From Pseudomonas sp. ICMP22404 (lineage in GTDB: Bacteria; Pseudomonadota; Gammaproteobacteria; Pseudomonadales; Pseudomonadaceae), in assembly GCF_006227205.1 (NCBI RefSeq), contig NZ_VCNG01000014.1, positions 62,001 through 126,000 of the forward strand: 64,000 nt of DNA. Direction: 5' to 3'. Positions within the stretch are counted from its first letter, which is position 1, and every line of letters begins with the position of its first letter. Below are positions 1-8,611 of this stretch, piece by piece. Position numbers and translations under genes: made by a program. A model generated the notes under the pieces. The model had not been told where the DNA came from and did not search any database. It was given only the letters and a program-made list of their open reading frames with translations.

Positions 1-62
1 GTCAGCCTTGAATGACCGCGGGCCGCCTTGTGCGGCGACACTGGGATGTCGAAGGGAGTCGT

Positions 63-1394
63 ATGAGTCTGTTACCTGACGCGGTGTGCTGGCATGAGGG
101 CATGCAACTGTTGCCCCAACATTTTCAACTGCAAGGGTTGCGTGCCGAGGCCCTGGCTGCCCATGTCGCGGCAGCCTGCAATCCCTGGTTCTGGGGTGTC
201 AGTCAACTGGAGGTCGACCCTTCGGCCCTTAGCGCCGGCCAGGTCCGGCTGCTGCAATTGCAGGGCACCTTGCCGGACGGCTTGCCGGTCAATCTTCAGG
301 CCGGCGTCGGGCCGACCCTGGAGCTGGACATCACCGAGGCGGTCAACAAGACCGACGATGCCACCGTCACCGTGTACCTGGCGATCAGCCCTCTCTGGCG
401 CGCCGGGCAATTGCTGCCGCTCAAGGGGCGCCTGCAATCGGTGGTCGGCGATGCGCTGCCGGACCTCACCAGTGGCGAGTTCCCCGAATCCATCACCGTC
501 TGGCGTCCGAACCCGCGGCTGTGCACGCAACTGAGCAAGGCCGATTCGATCTGCCTGCCGCTGTTGCGCATTCGCAAGGAGGGCGGCGGCTTTCTGCGGA
601 TGCCCTATACACCACCCACGCCGGTGCTGTTGCCCGAGTCGGTGCTCGGTCGGCGAGTGGCCGGGCTGTGTGCCCGGGCCCGGGAAAAGTGCCTGTTCCT
701 CGCCGGTCGCTTGCGCCAGGCCCAGGCAGCCGGCAACCAGGACGATGCGCTGGAGATCCGTCGGCAGATGACCGCCTTGTGGGCGCGCCTGCCGGAAGTC
801 GAAGGCAGCCTGAACACGCGGGTGGCGACACCCCAGGCGCTGTACGGTTTGTTGCTGGGACTGGCCGGCGCCTGGTCGGCCCTCGATCCGTTGGCCGGCG
901 TGCCGGCGTTTGCGCCGCTGGATTTCCTCGAGTTGCAGCGCGGTTACGAACCGCTGCTCGACTGGCTCGACACCACCCTGGAACTGGTCCGCGCCGGTTA
1001 TCGCAGCCTGGCTTTCGAGCGCAATGAGCAGGTGTTCTCCATCCAGTTGCCCGACGACCAGCCGAGCCAACGCCTGGTGATCGGCCTGCGCATGCCCAAC
1101 GGCGCCAGCGAGCAAGCCGCCGCCGATTGGTTGCGCGGCGCGATCATCGCGTCCGCGCCACACGTGCCGCTGTTGAGTCGGCAGCGCATGAGCGGTCTGC
1201 CGCACCAAGCCATGAGCCGCAACGAGCAGGTGGCCTATAGCGTGGGCGACGACACCCGGTTGTTTGTGGTGGCCGCCAGCGGCCAGTGGTTCGACGGGCA
1301 ACTGCCCTTGCACATCGTGGCGCCGGCGTCGACCCAGGCCAGCAGCCCGTGGCAAGTGGTGTTGTTTGTCGCGCAAGTCGGTGAAAGTACCTGA
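63..1394 (+). CDS. tssK: T6SS baseplate protein TssK
   Basis: TssK (ImpJ/VasE family, here 443 residues, normal length) is the cytoplasmic trimeric adaptor that joins the T6SS baseplate to the TssJLM membrane complex. The N-terminus is typical of the family (WHEGMQLLPQHFQ, residues 11-23). The frame is open from 12, but the ATG at 63 follows a GAAGGGAG ribosome site and begins with the conserved MSLLPDAV, so I use it. It is the first complete gene of a tight tssK-tssL-tssM-tssA run. Bases 1-15 probably hold the end of the preceding gene (stop codons at 9-11 and 13-15); by the usual order this would be tssJ, but too little is present to say. Confidence 0.93.
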   Translation: MSLLPDAVCWHEGMQLLPQHFQLQGLRAEALAAHVAAACNPWFWGVSQLEVDPSALSAGQVRLLQLQGTLPDGLPVNLQAGVGPTLELDITEAVNKTDDATVTVYLAISPLWRAGQLLPLKGRLQSVVGDALPDLTSGEFPESITVWRPNPRLCTQLSKADSICLPLLRIRKEGGGFLRMPYTPPTPVLLPESVLGRRVAGLCARAREKCLFLAGRLRQAQAAGNQDDALEIRRQMTALWARLPEVEGSLNTRVATPQALYGLLLGLAGAWSALDPLAGVPAFAPLDFLELQRGYEPLLDWLDTTLELVRAGYRSLAFERNEQVFSIQLPDDQPSQRLVIGLRMPNGASEQAAADWLRGAIIASAPHVPLLSRQRMSGLPHQAMSRNEQVAYSVGDDTRLFVVAASGQWFDGQLPLHIVAPASTQASSPWQVVLFVAQVGEST

Positions 1395-1412
1395 TCGCAA
1401 AAGGGGAGTCGT

Positions 1413-2174
1413 ATGCCTGACGGAAGTGGCGGGGCGGTCCGGAGTCTGCACGAGGCGCCGCTGAGCAGCGCGTTTCGTCAGGTCTGGCTGAGGTGGTTCC
1501 AGGAATGGCAGGATTTGCCCAAGGACAACGACTCCGCGGCCCTGGTCAGCCGGGTGGTGGAGTTTTCCGGACGTAGTGCCCAACGCTTGTGGCGGGTGGC
1601 CTTTGCCACTGTCGGCGACTCGGCGACCGAGCAGGTCAAGGCGCTGGTCTATGCCTTCGTCGCCTTGGTGGACGAAACCTTGCTGTTCACCCCTTGGCCG
1701 GGACAACTGGCCTGGCAGCAGCATCCTCTTGAATCACGCATGTATTCCAGCCGTCAGGCTGGCGAACGGCTGCCCGCAGCCATCAAGAAACTGCTGGATG
1801 AGCAGATGCCCGGCACCCGGGACCTGGCGAACGTGTACCTGCAATGCCTGATCCTCGGGTTCCAGGGGCGCCTGCGCGGCGAGCCCGGCCAGATCCAGCA
1901 TGAAAAATGGCGCGCGGCGCTGTTCACGTTCGCCTGGCAGCATGAGCCGGACTATGTCGACGTCAGCCAGCGCCTGGCGATGTCGGCGGCAGCCCCGCCG
2001 GTACGCATGCCGGCGCAGACATCGCTGCCCGACGGGTTGCGCCTGGGGCTGGCGATCCTGGCGATGGTGTTGCTGCTGACCGGCCTGGGACAGGTGTTCT
2101 GGCGTGACATCCGCTCGGAACTCGAGCCGGTGTTGCAGTTGAACGAGTCGGTGGTCCAGGAGCAGGACTCATGA
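1413..2174 (+). CDS. tssL: T6SS inner-membrane protein TssL (DotU family)
   Basis: TssL/DotU anchors the T6SS membrane complex and contacts TssK and TssM. The 253-residue product has a cytoplasmic helical N-terminal domain and one C-terminal membrane segment at about 209-229 (LAILAMVLLLTGLG), the usual tail-anchored layout. There is no C-terminal OmpA-like peptidoglycan-binding domain, so this is the short form. The ATG follows GGGAG with good spacing. The stop overlaps the tssM start in an ATGA, indicating translational coupling. Identification rests on topology, length and position between tssK and tssM. Confidence 0.92.
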   Translation: MPDGSGGAVRSLHEAPLSSAFRQVWLRWFQEWQDLPKDNDSAALVSRVVEFSGRSAQRLWRVAFATVGDSATEQVKALVYAFVALVDETLLFTPWPGQLAWQQHPLESRMYSSRQAGERLPAAIKKLLDEQMPGTRDLANVYLQCLILGFQGRLRGEPGQIQHEKWRAALFTFAWQHEPDYVDVSQRLAMSAAAPPVRMPAQTSLPDGLRLGLAILAMVLLLTGLGQVFWRDIRSELEPVLQLNESVVQEQDS

Positions 2175-5100
2175 GCCCCGTGAGCATCGTCGCCCTGGTG
2201 GTGCTGGTCATCGTCGTGGTGTTGGTGATCGCGGCGCTGATCTGGTGGCTGCGAACCCAGGGCGGCGCGGCGATTCGCAGTTTCTATGGGGCGGTCCGTC
2301 ACATGGAGCAGGAGCAGGGCACCCGGGACCGCTACCAGATCCCCTGGCTGTTGATGCTTGGCAACGAGACCGACGGGGCCCAGTTGTGCACCCAGTGGCA
2401 TTTGCAGCCAACGGACAAGGCCGCGTGGTTCGGACGCTGGTGGTCGGATGCCGAGGGGGCGGTACTGGTGGTGCCCCAGGCGCTGTTCCTGCCCGATGAA
2501 GGCATGAACCGGCAACGGGGCAACTGGTGGCGGCTGTTGGGACTGATCCTGCGGCTGCGCAGCCGCCGGCCGATGGACGCGGTGATCTGGACTGTGCCGT
2601 TCAGCAGGCTCGACGATATCGAGCACACCACCGAGCTGAGCCTCAAGGTTCGCCGCTGCTTCATCGACCTGCTGCAGCGATTCGGCCTGAGTCTGCCGGT
2701 GTACGTGGTGATTACCGGGATGGAAGAGTTGCCCGGGTTCCAGGAACTGGTCAGCGCGCTGCCCGCCGAGGCCCGGGAATCGACGCTGGGCTGGTCGTCG
2801 CCGTACTCACCCGACGCGGCCTGGCAGTCGCACTGGAGCGACCAGGCGCTGGATCAGGTCAACGCCGCGCTGGCGCAGTCGATCATCGAAATCGGCGCGC
2901 TTTCGGGGCAGTTAAGCGGCGATCTGTATGGGCTGCCGGAGCGCTTCGAAGGGTTGCGGCGGGCCTTGCAGATCCTCCTGGAACCGGTGTTCCAGGGTAA
3001 TGCCCAGGGCGAGGCGCCGCGCTTTCGCGGCGTGTACTTCACTGCGAGTCAGGCGCCGACCGTCACCGGGGATGGGTTTGCCGCCAGCGACAAGGTCCTG
3101 CGCCAGACGGTGTTCGCCCGGCAACTGTGGGCGCGGCGTTTCGTTGCCGAACGCGGCCTGGCCCAGCCCGTGCCGCGCCTGTTGCGTTTGCGCCTGCGTT
3201 GGCATCGACTGGCGGGCGTGGTCGCGCTGGTGGTCGGCCTGGTCTGGTTGGGGGGCATGCTCTGGGTCTGGCACGACTCGGTGGAAGAGGCCGAGGGGTT
3301 GTCGCAGTTGATCTTGCGCACGCATAAGAACTACCTGGTGGTCGACCCTGACCAACCGCAGCTGGAACCGACCCGCTACAACGTGCAGACCTATTGGAAC
3401 ATGCTGGAGAAAGCTCCGCGTTGGCGCTACGTTGCGGTAGTTTTTCCCACCTCGTGGTTCTCCTCTGTGGACACTCAGTTGGAGCAAGGCTTGCGCCTGA
3501 CCGCCCGGCATCACTGGGTGTTACCCCTGCGCGACCTGCTGGCGGCAGACCTGGAGCAGCTCAAGGCCATCCGCAACACCGAGCGGCGGGGCAACGTGGA
3601 AAGCGAAGACCCGGCGCAATGGCAGAGCTACGTGAAGGCCAAGGATCTGGTGGAGCGCGCCGTGCGCCTCGAACAGCAGAACCAGATGTTCAGCCAGGCG
3701 GTGAGCAACCCCAAGGCACCGCTGGATGAGCTGGTGCAACTGAGCAATAACGCCTTGTCGCTGAGTCTCAACGCCGGCACGCTGAGCCGGGCGCGGTTCT
3801 ACAACCGGGTGCTGTTCGATGCACAAGGCATGGGCTCGCAACAGGACTTGCAAGGGCTGGACCTGAACGCTGCACGCACGGTGATCGGCGATAACTTCAC
3901 CGGGCTGATGCAGCGTTGGCTCGATCATTACTTCCTGGCGGACAACTTCGTGCGCCAGGCCGGTTACCTCAAGCTGCACCTGCAACGGTTGGAGGCGGGG
4001 AGCGGCAACTCGCTGAGCGAGCTGGAAGACCTGATGGCCCTGGTCGACGATTTGCAGACCCTGGTCAACCTGACCAACGCGGCTTGGGGCCGGGGCAAGG
4101 GACAGGACCTGGTGCCCGGTTACACCCAGATGATGGACAAAGTCAGCCACAGCACCTTGCTGGGGCCGGAGCTTGCCCAGGACCTGGAGAGCCAGGCGGC
4201 GAAGCTGCAACAGAGCTTTCGCGACCAGTGGATCGTCCAGACCGGCTCCCGGGACAACCTGCTGGTCCAGCAGGGCAGTGGCTTGTTGGTGTTGCAGGAG
4301 CATGTCACGGCCCTGGATGACGCGGTGAAAGCCTTGTTCAAGCGTGACTTCGTGGCGTTGGCCCTGCAGAAGGACTCCTCTGGCGGCAGCGCCGATGCCA
4401 AGGGGCAGGGCGACGGCAGCGACGATTTCAGCGTTGCCCTGAACTATTTCGCCAGCTACAAGAGCTACGCCAACGAGGAACTGCCGCGCATCCCGCCGGA
4501 CTACCGTGATGCTCTGATCCAGACGGCTGAAGGGGCCGCGGCCCGGGCCATGTGGCTGAGCCTGGATGAAAGCGAGGAGCAGTTGCCGGGCATGGGCTTC
4601 AATGTCCAGACCACCCAGGCCGTCGCGCTGCAAAAGGCTTTCATGGATGTGCACCGGGCCGACCTGGCGACGCGGTTCCAGCGCCTGCTCAACCGTCGCG
4701 CCCTGGCGCAGATCAAGAGTGGCCTGGACGAAATCGAAGCCCAGCCCCTGTTCAGCCAGCGGGCCGATGTCCAGCGCTGGGACGGCTCGAAGAATTTCGG
4801 TTTGCAGCTCTACGGGGCCAGCGATCCACAAGGTCTGAAACTGAGCCTGAACCAGCAGTTCGACGCCATGGTGCAGATCGCCGAGCAGCGCATGCCGGCC
4901 CTGGAATGGTTGATCGTCCAGCAGGACGATCTCTCGGCCCTGGAGCACGACCGGGTGTCGCGGTTCATGGCCATCAACGATGAGTTGCTCAAGTACAAGA
5001 GCCAGAACCCGGCCAGTTCCGCGGCGCAGTTGGAACAACTGGTGAGCCGGGATTTCAACCAGATGGACACCTCTTCCTGCGCGCAGATCCTGCAGACCTC

Positions 5101-6037
5101 CAACCTGTCCGGCGGCCGTGGTGATCTGGCCCAGCGTGCCGTCAGCTTGCAGCAGGGGGCCCTGCAACGGTGCCTGTACCTGCAACAGAACCAGGCGGCG
5201 ACGGCCTGGAACGATGTGGCCAATTACTTCAACCAATACCTGGCCGGGCGCTTTCCGTTTTCCCAGGACCTGCGGGCCAGTGACGCCGACCCGGCGCGGG
5301 TGCAGCGCTTGCTGGAGCTGATCGATACGCGCCTGCCCCTGGCCCAGGCCGGGCTGGCACTGAGCCAGACCCCGGAGCGCCTGGCTGCCGAGGACTTTCT
5401 GAACCGGTTGAAGCAGGCCGGTACTTGGTTGGGGCCGCTGTTCGTGCGGGACAAGAGCGGCATTCTCGGCGTGGAAATGGACGTGCGCTGGCGTACCGAC
5501 CGCGACGAGGAGCGCGGCGCCGACCAGGTAATCGCCTGGGGGCTGAACGCCGGCAATCAACAGATCAACTACCCCGGTGACGCCCAGCAGAACCTGCGCT
5601 GGATGGTCGGGCAGCCCGTGCGGCTGACCTTGCGCTGGGCCCGCAACGGTTACCAGCGACCGGCCAATGACCCGCTGCAGCCGAACCTGGTGGTGCGCGA
5701 CCTGGAGGCCGGTTGGGAATACCAGGGGCCGTGGTCCTTGTTGCGCCTGATGCGTTCGCTGGTGTCGGTGCAACGCCAGCCGAATGTCGACTACACCGAT
5801 TTCCCGCTGACCCTGCAACTGCCGGTAACGGGCCAGATTCCAGCCCAGAGTCCGGCCCAGGCCCAGTTCCAGGCCCGCACAACGCAACAAACCTTGATGT
5901 TCCTGCGCCTGTCATTGATGAGCCAGGGTTCGAAGCTGCCGCTGTCGATACCGCCGCTGCCGACCCAGGCACCCCGTTCACCTTTCATGGCGACCTCGTC
6001 GAGCCCCGCCATCGCCACCCGTGAGGAGGGCCTGTGA
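2171..6037 (+). CDS. tssM: T6SS membrane complex protein TssM (IcmF family), degenerate P-loop
   Basis: TssM (1288 residues, full length) is the large inner-membrane component whose periplasmic part reaches TssJ. One N-terminal membrane segment is visible at about 5-27 and a second at about 347-368 (VVALVVGLVWLGGMLWVW), followed by the long periplasmic IcmF-related and C-terminal TssM regions. Many TssM proteins have a two-helix N-terminal hairpin followed by a Walker A motif GxxGxGKT/S. Here the equivalent stretch after PWLLML reads GNETDGAQL (from about residue 62), with no GKT/GKS, so nucleotide binding there is doubtful. Overlaps tssL (ATGA) and tssA (GTGA). The order K-L-M-A resembles the P. 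aeruginosa HSI-III cluster (from memory). Confidence 0.93.
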   Translation: MSPVSIVALVVLVIVVVLVIAALIWWLRTQGGAAIRSFYGAVRHMEQEQGTRDRYQIPWLLMLGNETDGAQLCTQWHLQPTDKAAWFGRWWSDAEGAVLVVPQALFLPDEGMNRQRGNWWRLLGLILRLRSRRPMDAVIWTVPFSRLDDIEHTTELSLKVRRCFIDLLQRFGLSLPVYVVITGMEELPGFQELVSALPAEARESTLGWSSPYSPDAAWQSHWSDQALDQVNAALAQSIIEIGALSGQLSGDLYGLPERFEGLRRALQILLEPVFQGNAQGEAPRFRGVYFTASQAPTVTGDGFAASDKVLRQTVFARQLWARRFVAERGLAQPVPRLLRLRLRWHRLAGVVALVVGLVWLGGMLWVWHDSVEEAEGLSQLILRTHKNYLVVDPDQPQLEPTRYNVQTYWNMLEKAPRWRYVAVVFPTSWFSSVDTQLEQGLRLTARHHWVLPLRDLLAADLEQLKAIRNTERRGNVESEDPAQWQSYVKAKDLVERAVRLEQQNQMFSQAVSNPKAPLDELVQLSNNALSLSLNAGTLSRARFYNRVLFDAQGMGSQQDLQGLDLNAARTVIGDNFTGLMQRWLDHYFLADNFVRQAGYLKLHLQRLEAGSGNSLSELEDLMALVDDLQTLVNLTNAAWGRGKGQDLVPGYTQMMDKVSHSTLLGPELAQDLESQAAKLQQSFRDQWIVQTGSRDNLLVQQGSGLLVLQEHVTALDDAVKALFKRDFVALALQKDSSGGSADAKGQGDGSDDFSVALNYFASYKSYANEELPRIPPDYRDALIQTAEGAAARAMWLSLDESEEQLPGMGFNVQTTQAVALQKAFMDVHRADLATRFQRLLNRRALAQIKSGLDEIEAQPLFSQRADVQRWDGSKNFGLQLYGASDPQGLKLSLNQQFDAMVQIAEQRMPALEWLIVQQDDLSALEHDRVSRFMAINDELLKYKSQNPASSAAQLEQLVSRDFNQMDTSSCAQILQTSNLSGGRGDLAQRAVSLQQGALQRCLYLQQNQAATAWNDVANYFNQYLAGRFPFSQDLRASDADPARVQRLLELIDTRLPLAQAGLALSQTPERLAAEDFLNRLKQAGTWLGPLFVRDKSGILGVEMDVRWRTDRDEERGADQVIAWGLNAGNQQINYPGDAQQNLRWMVGQPVRLTLRWARNGYQRPANDPLQPNLVVRDLEAGWEYQGPWSLLRLMRSLVSVQRQPNVDYTDFPLTLQLPVTGQIPAQSPAQAQFQARTTQQTLMFLRLSLMSQGSKLPLSIPPLPTQAPRSPFMATSSSPAIATREEGL

Positions 6038-7122
6038 GCGTACCTATCTCCCCCTTGCCCGAGCTGATCAGCCAGTTGCTCGAGCCGATCAGCGCCGAGT
6101 CGCCCTGCGGCCAGGACCTGCGCTACGAGCTGGAATACGATCAACTGCGGGAGTTACGCCGGGAAGACGACACCAGCCTGCCCACCGGGGTGTGGCAGTC
6201 CCAGATCAAGCGCGCCCAATGGCCGGAACTGGAAAAACTCGCCACCGCGCTGCTGCTCGAACGCAGCAAGGACCTGATGATCAGCGCCTGGCTGGGGGAG
6301 GCCTGGTTACACCTGTCCGGCCTGGAGGGCTTGCCGGGCAGCCTGGCGCTGGTGGCGGGCCTGTGTGAACGCTACCCAGAGCAGTTGCATCCCCTGGCTG
6401 AAGAAGGCGACCAGTCATGGCGCGTCATCCCGCTGGAATGGCTGGCCCGGCGCTACAGCGAGGTGCTGTTGACGCGGGTGCCGCTGTTCAATGGCCGCGA
6501 CTCGGCCTTCGACGGCTTCTGCCTGGACGACTGGCAGCGCTTGCGGCGTCAGCAAGTTCAGGCCAACGACAGCAAGAACGCCAAGGCCTCGGCGGAAGCG
6601 GCGCGCAGCGACCAGAAAAAGCTCGACGAACTGATTCGCGGCACACCGTTGTCGTTCTGGCTGCATCGCCAGGGCAGCCTCATGTTGAGCCAGCAGCACC
6701 TGCAACGGCTCGAAGCCTGGAGCGATGCTTACCTGGGCAACCTGGCCCCCGGCTACAAATCCCTGCAGGACGTGATACAGGCCTTGCTGGCACTGGTAGA
6801 GGAGTTCATCGCGATGCATCCACAACAGCCCACTGTCGTGCCGGCGCAAGCCTCACCCGCGGGCGCGCCATCGACTGCCCAGGCCCAGGCGGATACAGCG
6901 CCGGCCCAGGTCTTCCAGGAGCCCGCCAGCCGTGAAGAGGCCTACCGGCAGTTGCTGGTCATCGCCGGCTACCTGTCGCGCACCGAACCCCACAGCCCGG
7001 TGCCTTACCTGATCCGGCGGGGCGTGGAGTGGGGCAACAAACCGTTGAGCGAGCTGCTGGGGGAACTGATCAGCGCCGATGCCGAGTCCCGACGGTTGTG
7101 GACGTTGTTGGGGGTTCTCTGA
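6034..7122 (+). CDS. tssA: T6SS protein TssA (ImpA N-terminal family)
   Basis: TssA proteins prime and cap T6SS sheath and tube assembly. The 362-residue product begins with the ImpA_N signature region (PISAESPCGQDLRYELEYD, residues about 18-36). The middle (about 260-300) is an Ala/Pro/Gln-rich linker, and the C-terminus ends in a short helical segment (ELISADAESRRLWTLLGVL). The start is GTG, overlapping the tssM stop (GTGA) and preceded by GAGGAGGG. It is the last gene of the operon here: downstream lie a REP-like inverted repeat and an unrelated convergent gene, so Hcp, sheath, ClpV and VgrG genes, if present, lie upstream of the window. Confidence 0.9.
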   Translation: MSVPISPLPELISQLLEPISAESPCGQDLRYELEYDQLRELRREDDTSLPTGVWQSQIKRAQWPELEKLATALLLERSKDLMISAWLGEAWLHLSGLEGLPGSLALVAGLCERYPEQLHPLAEEGDQSWRVIPLEWLARRYSEVLLTRVPLFNGRDSAFDGFCLDDWQRLRRQQVQANDSKNAKASAEAARSDQKKLDELIRGTPLSFWLHRQGSLMLSQQHLQRLEAWSDAYLGNLAPGYKSLQDVIQALLALVEEFIAMHPQQPTVVPAQASPAGAPSTAQAQADTAPAQVFQEPASREEAYRQLLVIAGYLSRTEPHSPVPYLIRRGVEWGNKPLSELLGELISADAESRRLWTLLGVL

Positions 7123-7159
7123 TCGTGTTGTGCTATGGCTGGCTCAGATGAACGGCTTT

Positions 7160-7282
7160 TGTGGCGAGGGGATTTATCCCCGCTGGGCTGCAAAGCGGCC
7201 CTAAATCCTAACACCTCGGTGCATCAGATAAATTGTATTGGGGCTGCTGCACAGCCCAGCGGGGATAAATCCCCTCGCCACA
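7160..7282. repeat. REP-like inverted repeat, family B
   Basis: Two 30-base arms (7161-7190 and 7252-7281) are exact inverted copies; each starts or ends with the core GTGGCGAGGGGATTTATCCC. About 60 unrelated bases separate them. The same core recurs at 13664-13799 and 20855-20989. It fills the gap between tssA and the convergent dehydrogenase gene and could also act as a processing or stop structure for both transcripts. Nothing else is visible in this gap. Confidence 0.88.
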
Positions 7283-7311
7283 GGTTCGGTGTCAGTTCTA
7301 CAGCTTTGTAA

Positions 7312-8262
7312 TCAACTCGGCTCGGGCAGCGGCACCGGTGTCAGCACGGGTTTGCCGGAAAAGAACGCATTCAGGTTCTGGCCCACCAGCTCCACCGTGC
7401 CTCGGGTCGCTTCCGGCGACAGGCCGGCGACGTGGGGCGTCAGGACCACATTGGGCAGGTGCTTGAGCGCTTCGGGCACTTCGGGCTCGTGATCGAATAC
7501 GTCCAGGGCCGCTCCGGCGATGCGTCGATGTTCCAGGGCGCTGATCAGCTCATCAGTGGCGACCACACTGGCCCGGGCGATGTTCACCAGGAAGCCTTTG
7601 GGACCCAGGGCATCGAGGGCCTGCTTGTTGATCAAGCGTCGGGTGTCGAGCCCTCCAGGCGTGGCGACGATCAGGAAATCCGAAACACGGGCCAGCTCCG
7701 TGGGCGTGGCGCAGAAGGTGTAGGGCACATCTTCGCGTACCCGCCGACTGTGGTAGCTGACGCTCATGTCGAAGCCCAGGGCCGCGCGCTTGGCAATCGC
7801 CATCCCCACCGCGCCAAGGCCCAGCACGCCCAACCGTTTGCCAGCCAGGGAAGGGCGCATGACCTTCGTCCATTCTCCGCGGCGTACACAGGCGTCGGCC
7901 CGGGGGATGTCGCGCACCAGCGCCAGCAATAGCGCCATGGCGTGGTCGGCCACCGAGGACGCGTTGACCCCGGCACCGTTGGTGACCACGATGCCGCGGT
8001 TCCGGGCAGCCTGAAGGTCCACCTGCTCGTAGCCGGCGCCGATCACGCAGATGATCTGCAGGTTGGGCAGGGCCGCCATCTCGTCGGCTGTCAGACCCAG
8101 GGGGCCGCGGGTCAGCACCGCATTGAACCGCTCGCCATGCTCGAAAATCGCCGCTTTGCGCTCGGCCGGCGTGGGTGCCAGTTCCAGGTGATAACCCTGG
8201 CGTTCGAGGATCGGCAAGTAGTCATTGACGGTTTCAACCAGTACCAGGACGGTTGCGGTCAT
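7312..8262 (-). CDS. D-2-hydroxyacid dehydrogenase (NAD(P)-dependent)
   Basis: A 316-residue member of the D-isomer-specific 2-hydroxyacid dehydrogenase family, probably a glyoxylate/hydroxypyruvate or 2-ketoacid reductase. The nucleotide-binding loop GLGAVGMAIAK is clear. The catalytic set is present in order: Arg in NIARASVV, Glu in FDHEPEVP and His in LTPHVAGLSP. The frame runs on upstream to 8430, but that extension is translated REP repeat. The ATG at 8262 has an AGGAG site and gives normal family length. It stands alone, between the T6SS operon and a divergent serine transporter. The exact substrate cannot be told from sequence. Confidence 0.88.
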   Translation of the reverse strand: MTATVLVLVETVNDYLPILERQGYHLELAPTPAERKAAIFEHGERFNAVLTRGPLGLTADEMAALPNLQIICVIGAGYEQVDLQAARNRGIVVTNGAGVNASSVADHAMALLLALVRDIPRADACVRRGEWTKVMRPSLAGKRLGVLGLGAVGMAIAKRAALGFDMSVSYHSRRVREDVPYTFCATPTELARVSDFLIVATPGGLDTRRLINKQALDALGPKGFLVNIARASVVATDELISALEHRRIAGAALDVFDHEPEVPEALKHLPNVVLTPHVAGLSPEATRGTVELVGQNLNAFFSGKPVLTPVPLPEPS

Positions 8263-8299
8263 GCTGGGCTCCTGTGGGCAAATCGTACTGACGAATACC

Positions 8300-8390
8300 C
8301 TGTGGGAGCGAGCCTGCTCGCGATGGCGGCGAGTCAGTCGACGCCAGGTTGGCTGACAGGTCGCCATCGCGAGCAGGCTCGCTCCCACAG
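8300..8390. repeat. REP-like inverted pair, family A
   Basis: Arms 8300-8328 and 8362-8390 are inverted copies of the core GTGGGAGCGAGCCTGCTCGC plus GATGGCG. It lies between the divergent dehydrogenase and transporter genes. The rest of the 349-base gap (8263-8611) shows no gene; it must hold both promoters, but I see no convincing -35/-10 pair. Confidence 0.88.
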
Positions 8391-8611
8391 GTCTTGTGGA
8401 TTCTGTTTGTGAGTGTAGGAGCTGGTGCAAAGCGGCGATACCTCATGCCCTGGCATTTTTTGCCATTCACCACCGCTCCTCAGCTAAGTCTTTGCTTCTG
8501 CTCGCTAATCCCGGACAATCGCGCCCCTGTTTCGGCCAGGGCGCTGCCTGTCGGGGTTTTCCGACTCGTCCCGGCCGGGTGCATATGACCGGAAAGCGGA
8601 GATCCGACCGG

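Noticed and set aside
72..1724. 550-residue minus-strand open frame opposite tssK and tssL
   Set aside because: Low-complexity His/Gln/Arg-rich product typical of antisense frames in GC-rich genes; tssK and tssL on the other strand are unmistakable.
3521..5890. 789-residue minus-strand open frame opposite tssM
   Set aside because: Antisense shadow of tssM with no recognisable domain; the plus strand encodes a full-length TssM coupled to its neighbours.
8263..8430. N-terminal extension of the 2-hydroxyacid dehydrogenase
   Set aside because: The extension reads through a REP pair, whose translation gives the recurrent artefacts GASLLAMA and REQARSH; the ATG at 8262 has a good ribosome site.
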